Origin: Anaerolineales bacterium UBA6663
GTDB taxonomy: Bacteria > Chloroflexota > Anaerolineae > Anaerolineales > UBA6663
DNA length: 7,261 bases
NCBI GenBank assembly: GCA_002455335.1
Contig: DKKP01000396.1
Coordinates: 1-7,261, forward strand
Direction: 5' to 3'
The position numbers were made by a program, and so were the translations under genes. Under the pieces are notes generated by a model. It worked only from the letters and a program-made list of their open reading frames with translations. It did not search any database and was not told the DNA's origin. Positions 1 to 5,354 of this stretch are shown here, piece after piece; position 1 is the stretch's first letter; each line of letters begins with the position of its first letter.

Positions 1-1
1 G

Positions 2-1033
2 CCGCCGATCGCGCCACTGCCGCGCTACGCCTTCGACTACCCGGGCGCGACGCACGGCTTCCGGGCCGAGGCGCGGCTGGCCGACGTCGTCGGCGTACAG
101 CAGGTCGCACAGGACGCCCCGACCGGCCGCGGCGCCCTGCGCGTCGCGATCCGTGATCTCAAAAAGAAGGGCGAGGCCCGCGTCTTCGTGCGCACGCTGT
201 ACCGACCGGGCGAGCTCAGCGCCAACTACTATGGCGCGAGTTTCTCGCCCAAGCTTTATCCGGGACAGACCCTGACGGCGCAGGTGTACATCCCTGCGTC
301 GGCGCCGGTCGGGCTGCAGGCCGCGCTCTTCGCTCACGACGCGCTGACGCGAACCGATCAACAGGCCCCGGGAGCGGCACTGCAGCCTGGCGCCTGGACC
401 ACGCTGAGCTACACGGTGCCGACGCTTGAGAACGTGTTGTTGACCGATGTCGGGCTGACGATCCGCAACATCGGCGAGAGCTGGAGCGGTCATCTCCTGC
501 TCGACCACCTCGACTGGTCTGGCCGTCCGACGTTCGGGACCGACTTCTCGCGCGAGCGAGCCGAGTATGGCGCGATCAGCGGCTGGACTTTTCTGCGCGG
601 CTACTGGCGGCTCGAGGGCGGCGCCTATCACGGCAGCGGGCCGGGCCGGTGCGAGACCTACACCGGTGATGAGGCCTGGGGTGATCTCACGCTCACTGTC
701 GATCTCCAGCCGCTCGTCGGAGAGCGGCACGACGTGCTGGTCCGCGCGCAGGGTGCGCGGCGCGGCTACGCTGTCGGGCTGGGCGCGGGCGGACAACTGG
801 TGATCGCCAAAAACGCCGGCGGGTATCGCGTCGTCGCCTCAACGCCGTTCGCCTGGCAACATGGCACGCGCTATCGACTGCGAATCGAGGCCGCCGGCCC
901 GGCGCTCACCGTGAGCGTGGACGATCAGCCACTGCTGACCTGGACCGACGGCGACGCGGCCTATCTCACCGGGCGCGTCGGCCTCGCAGTAGAGGGCGGG
1001 CACTGTGCGTATCACAAACTTCAAGTGGCCTGA
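2..1033 (+). CDS. C-terminal part of a large protein with two beta-sandwich modules (probably an ADP-ribosylglycohydrolase-family protein), 5' truncated
   Basis: The frame is open from the left edge to TGA at 1031-1033, giving 343 visible residues. The in-frame GTG at 188 lies inside a continuous domain and is not a start. Two modules are visible. Residues about 8-172 look like a galactose-binding-type jelly roll, with YYGASFSPKLYPGQTL and a closing LDHLDWSGRP. Residues about 178-343 look like a concanavalin/LamG-like sandwich, with VLVRAQGARRGYAVGL, FAWQHGTRYRLRIEA and LTGRVGLAVEGG. From memory, this pair and these phrases recur at the C-terminus of ADP-ribosylglycohydrolase-family proteins of Chloroflexota, whose N-terminal catalytic domain would lie outside the window. 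The modules would plausibly bind carbohydrate or another ligand. No catalytic residues are visible, so the enzyme assignment is inference. Another extracellular or glycan-active enzyme with the same tail is possible. No terminator is obvious before the next promoter 20 bp downstream. Confidence 0.6.
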   Translation, partial: PPIAPLPRYAFDYPGATHGFRAEARLADVVGVQQVAQDAPTGRGALRVAIRDLKKKGEARVFVRTLYRPGELSANYYGASFSPKLYPGQTLTAQVYIPASAPVGLQAALFAHDALTRTDQQAPGAALQPGAWTTLSYTVPTLENVLLTDVGLTIRNIGESWSGHLLLDHLDWSGRPTFGTDFSRERAEYGAISGWTFLRGYWRLEGGAYHGSGPGRCETYTGDEAWGDLTLTVDLQPLVGERHDVLVRAQGARRGYAVGLGAGGQLVIAKNAGGYRVVASTPFAWQHGTRYRLRIEAAGPALTVSVDDQPLLTWTDGDAAYLTGRVGLAVEGGHCAYHKLQVA

Positions 1034-1053
1034 GAGTTCGAGCCGGGATGGCG

Positions 1054-1082
1054 TTGACAAACCGCCCGACGGATGCTAACGT
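1054..1082 (+). promoter_or_regulatory. Probable sigma-70-type promoter of the padR gene
   Basis: A perfect -35 box TTGACA (1054-1059) is followed after 17 bp by TAACGT (1077-1082). This weak -10 match is preceded by TGC (1074-1076), an extended -10 element. The start of transcription would fall near 1089. That is downstream of the ATG at 1073 that would give a longer regulator, and therefore favours the ATG at 1124 as the true start. Confidence 0.55.
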
Positions 1083-1088
1083 GCCGCC

Positions 1089-1104
1089 TGACGACATATC
1101 GTCA
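1089..1104 (+). promoter_or_regulatory. Candidate PadR operator (inverted repeat TGACGA-N4-TCGTCA)
   Basis: The 16-bp sequence TGACGACATATCGTCA has perfect 6-bp arms around a CATA centre. It begins at the predicted transcription start and lies between the -10 box and the padR start codon. A dimeric winged-helix regulator bound here would block its own transcription. PadR proteins commonly autoregulate through dyads of this size, but the link to this protein is inferred from position only. Confidence 0.5.
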
Positions 1105-1123
1105 AACGCCATATCAAGCGACT

Positions 1124-1468
1124 ATGCCCCCCACCGACGAGATCCCGCTCACCGAAGCCACTTACTTCATCCTGCTGAGCCTCGCGGATGCACCACGCCA
1201 CGGCTATGCGATCCTCAAGGACGTTGAGGCGCTCAGCCAGGCGCGCATCGTGTTCAGCACAGGCACCCTGTATGGCGCGCTCAAACGGCTGCTGGATCTG
1301 GGTTGGATCAAGCGCGCCGATGATGCTGGACGCGAGCCCGATACCGGCCGGCCGCGCAAGGCCTACACCCTGACCGACGTTGGGCGTCGGGTCCTTGGCG
1401 CGGAGGTGACGCGGCTCAAACACCTGGTCAAAGCTGCGCGGCGGCGAGCCGTGCGGGACGCTGCCTGA
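1124..1468 (+). CDS. PadR-family transcriptional regulator (short, LmrR-like)
   Basis: The 114-residue protein is a cytoplasmic DNA-binding repressor of the PadR winged-helix family. Family features are TEATYFILLSLADAPRHGYAILKDVE (recognisable in two parts, residues 10-20 and 24-35), the recognition helix FSTGTLYGALKRLLDLGWI around 44-62, and the wing GRPRKAYTLTDVG at 75-87. The C-terminal helix is single and basic (about 88-110), so this is the short subfamily to which Lactococcus LmrR (about 116 residues) belongs. ATG at 1124 is chosen over ATG at 1073 because the promoter and operator lie at 1054-1104 and the extra 17 residues do not look like family sequence. No clear ribosome binding site precedes it. 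It sits 197 bp upstream of a paired ABC exporter on the same strand, so control of that exporter is likely. At the position of the drug-stacking Trp96 of LmrR this protein appears to have Leu98, so its ligand may differ or be absent. Confidence 0.88.
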   Translation: MPPTDEIPLTEATYFILLSLADAPRHGYAILKDVEALSQARIVFSTGTLYGALKRLLDLGWIKRADDAGREPDTGRPRKAYTLTDVGRRVLGAEVTRLKHLVKAARRRAVRDAA

Positions 1469-1551
1469 AATCAGGCATCGCCTTAAGCGGCGCAATCGCG
1501 GTGGAGGGAAAGAGCGGCTACGGAGGGTGTGCGCCGCACGCGTGGCTTCAT

Positions 1552-1576
1552 GTCACCGCCTGGTGACGCATGCGTC
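1552..1576 (+). promoter_or_regulatory. Two overlapping perfect dyads upstream of the exporter genes
   Basis: GTCACC-GCCT-GGTGAC (1552-1567) is an inverted repeat with 6-bp arms and a 4-bp centre. It overlaps by three bases the 12-bp perfect palindrome GACGCATGCGTC (1565-1576). The first has the same 6-4-6 geometry as the candidate operator before padR, although the bases differ. The second shares the GACG/CGTC half-site with it. They lie 70-95 bp upstream of the TATAAT box and could be binding sites for PadR or another regulator. No direct proof is available. Confidence 0.35.
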
Positions 1577-1615
1577 TCCCCCGCGCACGGCCGCGTCGAT
1601 GGTCATCCGGGCAGA

Positions 1616-1627
1616 TCGACGCGTCGA
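1616..1627 (+). promoter_or_regulatory. 12-bp perfect palindrome at the -35 region of the exporter promoter
   Basis: TCGACGCGTCGA is fully self-complementary and ends 17 bp before the TATAAT box, overlapping where the -35 element must be. A repressor bound here would occlude RNA polymerase. It contains the GACG/CGTC half-site pair also found in the dyads at 1089 and 1565, but with a different spacing, so shared recognition by one protein is uncertain. Confidence 0.4.
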
Positions 1628-1650
1628 CGGGAAGTCCGCATCGCTATAAT
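1624..1650 (+). promoter_or_regulatory. Probable promoter of the ABC exporter operon
   Basis: A consensus -10 box TATAAT lies at 1645-1650 in otherwise GC-rich DNA. The best -35 match is TCGACG at 1624-1629 (four of six bases) with a short 15-bp spacer, so activity may depend on a regulator. Transcription would start near 1657-1659, only 7-9 nt before the ATG at 1666. The mRNA would then have almost no leader and no Shine-Dalgarno sequence. Confidence 0.5.
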
Positions 1651-1665
1651 GCACTTCGGCCCACA

Positions 1666-3459
1666 ATGCACAACTCCATCCTGACATCTCCTCAGCCGAC
1701 CCCGGCGGCCGCGCCACGCCCGCGGTTCGACCTGGCGCTGTTATGGCGAGCCTACAGCTATCTGCGCCCCAAGGCACGCGTCACAGTCGGCGCCTATGCC
1801 GCCACAATCGGTGTGATCGGCATGAACCTGGCGTTGCCCCAGTTCATCCGTTGGATCATCGATGCCGGGATTCTGGGCGCCCAGCCGGCCGTGCTCGGTT
1901 GGGCTGTGCTCGGCCTCCTCGTGCTGACACTCGTCAAAGGCGTGTTGGTTTACGGCCAGGGCCGCTGGACCGAGGTCGCCTCGCAGCATGTCGCCTACAC
2001 GTTGCGCAACGATCTGCAGCGCAAGCTCACTGAGTTGTCGTTCGCGTTCCATAATCAGTCTGAGGCGGGCGAGTTGCTGTCGCGCGCGATGCAGGACGTT
2101 GAGCGGATCCGGTTTCTTACGGGCCGGGCGACGCTGCGACTGCTCGAGAGCGCCCTGCTCTTCGGCGGCACCGGCGTGCTGCTTGTGTGGATGAACCCGG
2201 GTCTCGCACTGATCGCGCTGGTCATTCTGCCCGTTCTGGGCGTTGTGGCCTTGTCTTATGGGCGTCGCTTCAGGCCGCTCTCGCTCGACATCCAGCGTCA
2301 GATGGCGACGTTGACCACCCGAGTCGAGCAGAGCCTGCGCGGCGGACGCGTGGTGCGCGCCTTCGCGCAGGAGACTGGCGAGATCGAGCGATTCGATCGC
2401 GAGAATGAGCGCTGGTTCACGCTCTCGCGCGAATCGGTCCGCCTGCAGGCGATCAACCTCCCGCTGCTCCTGTTGATCGCCAACCTTGGGACGATTGCCG
2501 TTTTGTGGCTCGGCGGGCAGCAGGTCATCGGCGGCCAGTTGACCATCGGCGAGTTAGTGGCCTTCACGACCTACCTGGCCCAATTCGTCAACCCAATGCG
2601 GCTGTTGGGATTGGTCATCCCCGCGATCGCCATGGCCAGTTCGTCGGCCGAACGGATCTTCGAGATCCTGGACACGACCGCGACCGTCCACGACACTCCC
2701 GATGCGCAGCCGCTGGGCCGCGTGGAAGGGAATCTGCGGTTCGAATCGGTCTCGTTCAGTTACGCACACCGTCCGGTGCTGAAAGACATCGATTTCGAGG
2801 CCCGCCCCGGGCAGGCGATCGCGCTCTTCGGCCCGACCGGGTCGGGCAAGTCGTCGATCGTCAACCTGATCCCGCGCTTCTACGACCCGACCAGCGGGCG
2901 GATCACGCTTGACGGTCACGACCTGCGCACTGTGACGCTCAACTCGCTCCGCAGCCAGATCGGCACGGTGCTGCAGGAGACCACGCTTTTTGCGGGCAGC
3001 GTGCGCGACAACATCGCTTTCGGCCGGCCGGGCGCATCCGAGGCCGAGATCGTGGCCGCCGCGCAGGGGGCCCAGGCCCATGATTTCATCGAGCGCATGT
3101 CGCACGGGTACGATACACGCGTGGGCGAACGCGGTGTGACCCTCTCGGGCGGGCAGCGGCAACGGCTCGCGATCGCGCGCACGCTTTTGCTGGATCCGCG
3201 CATTCTGATCCTGGATGACGCCACAGCCAGCGTCGACAGTGAGACCGAGCGCCTGATCGGCTTGGCGCTTGAACGCGTCATGCAAGGGCGTACGACGTTC
3301 ATCATCGCGCACCGTTTGAGTACCATCCGCCGCGCGGATCTGATCCTGGTGCTCGATCATGGCCGGATCCGGGCCCGGGGCGACCATGCCACCCTGCTGC
3401 AGAACTCGCGCTTCTACGCTCAGCTCGTTCAGAAGCAGATCCGGAGTGAAGCCCAATGA
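1666..3459 (+). CDS. ABC exporter half-transporter, degenerate-site subunit of a heterodimer (LmrC/TM287-like)
   Basis: The 597-residue protein has an ABC exporter transmembrane domain fused to a nucleotide-binding domain in the cell membrane. Six helices lie at about 40-65, 76-97, 155-176, 178-198, 264-287 and 294-322. The nucleotide-binding domain has A-loop Tyr366, Walker A GPTGSGKS (389-396), Q-loop Gln437, signature LSGGQ (493-497), Walker B ILILD (513-517) and H-loop His549. The residue after Walker B is Asp518 rather than the catalytic Glu. In heterodimeric exporters this marks the subunit whose own ATP site is non-hydrolytic. Its intact LSGGQ completes the active site of the partner encoded next, with which it overlaps by ATGA. 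ATG at 1666 is preferred to the in-frame ATG at 1570, because the extra 32 residues are Arg/Pro-rich, unlike the family, and span the TATAAT box. The substrate is unknown. Multidrug export is the usual role, but lipid or peptide export is possible. Confidence 0.9.
   Translation: MHNSILTSPQPTPAAAPRPRFDLALLWRAYSYLRPKARVTVGAYAATIGVIGMNLALPQFIRWIIDAGILGAQPAVLGWAVLGLLVLTLVKGVLVYGQGRWTEVASQHVAYTLRNDLQRKLTELSFAFHNQSEAGELLSRAMQDVERIRFLTGRATLRLLESALLFGGTGVLLVWMNPGLALIALVILPVLGVVALSYGRRFRPLSLDIQRQMATLTTRVEQSLRGGRVVRAFAQETGEIERFDRENERWFTLSRESVRLQAINLPLLLLIANLGTIAVLWLGGQQVIGGQLTIGELVAFTTYLAQFVNPMRLLGLVIPAIAMASSSAERIFEILDTTATVHDTPDAQPLGRVEGNLRFESVSFSYAHRPVLKDIDFEARPGQAIALFGPTGSGKSSIVNLIPRFYDPTSGRITLDGHDLRTVTLNSLRSQIGTVLQETTLFAGSVRDNIAFGRPGASEAEIVAAAQGAQAHDFIERMSHGYDTRVGERGVTLSGGQRQRLAIARTLLLDPRILILDDATASVDSETERLIGLALERVMQGRTTFIIAHRLSTIRRADLILVLDHGRIRARGDHATLLQNSRFYAQLVQKQIRSEAQ
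3443..3446 (+). promoter_or_regulatory. Ribosome binding site of the second ABC gene, inside the first
   Basis: GGAG lies within the last codons of the first transporter gene, nine bases before the ATG at 3456. Together with the ATGA stop/start overlap it indicates translational coupling. This would help make the two subunits in equal amounts. Confidence 0.6.
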
Positions 3460-5288
3460 CCTTCTCGATCGGATCTCCGATGCCCGCTGGCGGGCCACGC
3501 GGAATGCTCGAGCAGTTCGGGAGCGCCGATGAACGCGGGGGGCGGCTCTTCAATGCGCACGTCGTCGGACGGGTGCTGACCTACGTGCGGCCACACCGCG
3601 CACGGGTGGCCGTCGCGATCGCGCTTATGCTCATCCAGACCGGGCTGATCATGCTGGCGCCCTATTTGATGAAGGTCGCGATCGACACAACGATCCCGCA
3701 GGGCGACGTGGCCGGGCTGGCGACGCTCGCCGCCTGGACCGGGCTGACCTACCTCGGGCTCTATTTCTCCGACATGGGCCAGAAGGTGCTGCTCGGCTGG
3801 GTCGGACAACGGGCGTTGACCGACCTGCGCGCCGATCTGTTCGAACACCTGCAGGCGCTGTCGCTGGGATTCCATGATCGACAGATCGTGGGTGTCACGG
3901 TCTCACGCGTGATCAACGATGTGGCCGAGATCAACCAACTGCTCTCGGAGGGCCTTATCACGCTGCTCGGCGACCTGCTCGTGCTGGGCGGGATCGTCGT
4001 GGTGATGATCTCGCTCAGCCCAATGCTGGCGCTGATGACATTCGCTGTGCTGCCCGTCATGGCGCTGGCCACGCTCTTCTTCGCACGCCGGGCGCGGGCC
4101 GCCTACCGCGAGACACGTTCGAAGGTGGCGGCCGTAGTCGGCGACCTGGCCGAGGATATCGCGGGGGTGCGCGTGATCCAGGCCTTCGCCCAGGAACAGG
4201 CCTCGCGCGAGCGGTTCGAGCGAATCAACGAAGCTAACCGCGAAGCCACGATCGGCGCGGTCTCGCTCTCGTTTGTGTTCTTGCCTGCGATCGAATTCCT
4301 CGGCATCACGGCGACCGTGATCGTATTGTGGTTCGGCGGGCAGGCTGTGCTGCAGGGTCAGCTCACGATCGGCGTACTTGTAGCGTTTCTGGCATATGTG
4401 ACGCGGCTGTTTCAACCGATCCTGGAGATGAGCCGGATCTATACCACGCTGCAATCAGCGATGGCGGGTGGCGAACAGGTGGTGCGGCTTCTCGACACCG
4501 CGCCTGGGGTCGCCGATCGGACCGACGCCGTTGAGCTGCCGCCGATCCGCGGCGAGGTCGTGTTTGACGGTGTCGGATTCGCATATTCCGAACACGCGCC
4601 GGCTGCGCTACGCGACGTCGAGCTGCACATCGCAGCCGGGAGCACAGTTGCCTTCGTCGGGCCGACCGGGGCCGGGAAGACGACGTTGATCAACCTGGTG
4701 GCGCGCTTCTACGATGTTTCGAGCGGCGCCGTGCGGATCGACGGTGTCGATGTGCGTGCGGTGACCCAACGCTCGCTCCGTCGGCAAATCGGGCTTGTGC
4801 CGCAGGATCCATTCCTTTTCTCGCTGAGCCTCGCGGACAACATCCGTTTCGGCCGCCCCGAGGCGACGGACGCCGAGGTCGAGACCGCCGCGCGTCTGGC
4901 CAATGCCCATGATTTCATCGTGGCGCTACCGGAGGGCTACGCCACGATGGTGCTTGAGGGCGGCGTCAACTTCTCCATCGGACAGCGGCAGTTGATCTGC
5001 ATCGCGCGAGCCCTGCTCATCGAGCCGCGGCTGGTGATCCTCGACGAGGCCACGGCCAACATCGACACCGGCACGGAATCCCTGATCCAGGACGCGCTCG
5101 GTCGTCTGCTCGAGGGGCGCACCGCGCTGGTCATCGCCCACCGCTTGAGCACGATCAGGTCAGCAGACCTGATCTGCGTCGTACAGGGTGGTGCGATTGT
5201 CGAGCAAGGGACACACACCGAACTGTTGGCGCGGGGTGGGCTGTATAAGGCCCTGCACGAGAGCCAATTCGGCGCGACGGCGAGCTAG
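3456..5288 (+). CDS. ABC exporter half-transporter, catalytic-site subunit of a heterodimer (LmrD/TM288-like)
   Basis: The 610-residue protein has six membrane helices at about 49-72, 86-106, 165-186, 188-209, 270-298 and 303-325, followed by a nucleotide-binding domain. An N-terminal extension of about 35 residues, rich in Gly and charged residues, precedes the first helix. Motifs are A-loop Tyr377, Walker A GPTGAGKT (402-409), Q-loop Gln450, Walker B LVILD (526-530), catalytic Glu531 and H-loop His562. The signature motif is FSIGQ (506-510) in place of LSGGQ. This is the complement of the neighbour's defect. The degenerate site is formed by the partner's Walker motifs plus this FSIGQ. The active site is formed by this protein's Walker motifs and Glu531 plus the partner's LSGGQ. 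The start is fixed by the ATGA overlap and the GGAG at 3443. The pair most resembles the multidrug exporters LmrCD, BmrCD and TM287/288. The substrate cannot be read from the sequence. Confidence 0.91.
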   Translation: MTFSIGSPMPAGGPRGMLEQFGSADERGGRLFNAHVVGRVLTYVRPHRARVAVAIALMLIQTGLIMLAPYLMKVAIDTTIPQGDVAGLATLAAWTGLTYLGLYFSDMGQKVLLGWVGQRALTDLRADLFEHLQALSLGFHDRQIVGVTVSRVINDVAEINQLLSEGLITLLGDLLVLGGIVVVMISLSPMLALMTFAVLPVMALATLFFARRARAAYRETRSKVAAVVGDLAEDIAGVRVIQAFAQEQASRERFERINEANREATIGAVSLSFVFLPAIEFLGITATVIVLWFGGQAVLQGQLTIGVLVAFLAYVTRLFQPILEMSRIYTTLQSAMAGGEQVVRLLDTAPGVADRTDAVELPPIRGEVVFDGVGFAYSEHAPAALRDVELHIAAGSTVAFVGPTGAGKTTLINLVARFYDVSSGAVRIDGVDVRAVTQRSLRRQIGLVPQDPFLFSLSLADNIRFGRPEATDAEVETAARLANAHDFIVALPEGYATMVLEGGVNFSIGQRQLICIARALLIEPRLVILDEATANIDTGTESLIQDALGRLLEGRTALVIAHRLSTIRSADLICVVQGGAIVEQGTHTELLARGGLYKALHESQFGATAS

Positions 5289-5335
5289 GGCGAGTCCTTC
5301 AACGACATTGCCCGACCTGCTGCGCACGTCGATGG

Positions 5336-5354
5336 CGGCCGGCGCTCACGGCCG
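5336..5354. terminator. Weak hairpin between convergent genes
   Basis: CGGCCG (5336-5341) and CGGCCG (5349-5354) can pair around a 7-base loop. A third copy follows at 5365-5370. The hairpin covers the stop codon of the lipoprotein gene and lies in or beside the 57-bp gap between it and the second ABC gene. It is the only strong local structure there and is self-complementary on both strands. No U-tract follows on either strand, so intrinsic termination is doubtful. Confidence 0.2.

Noticed and set aside
188..190. GTG as the start of a 281-residue protein
   Set aside because: The frame continues upstream without a stop to the window edge, and the codons before it encode the first strands of the same jelly-roll module.
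1463..1476. Hairpin GCCTGA-AA-TCAGGC at the padR stop codon as an intrinsic terminator
   Set aside because: The stem is short, the two-base loop is too tight, the hairpin overlaps the stop codon and no U-tract follows. A second weak stem at 1479-1492 has only four pairs.
1076..1495. Open frame of 139 codons on the minus strand
   Set aside because: It is antisense to padR and covers its promoter and operator. The PadR reading explains the region fully.
1503..1527. Two GGAGGG sequences (1503-1508 and 1522-1527) as ribosome binding sites of a small gene
   Set aside because: No start codon at suitable spacing opens a frame that resembles a protein.
2554..3498. Long open frame of 314 codons on the minus strand
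   Set aside because: It lies entirely antisense to the ABC genes. Its translation is rich in Arg, Asp and His with no recognisable domain, as expected from the complement of GC-rich coding DNA.
3903..4454. Open frame of 183 codons on the minus strand
   Set aside because: It is a shadow of the membrane domain of the second ABC gene, with His/Arg/Gln-rich composition and no membrane helices or motifs.
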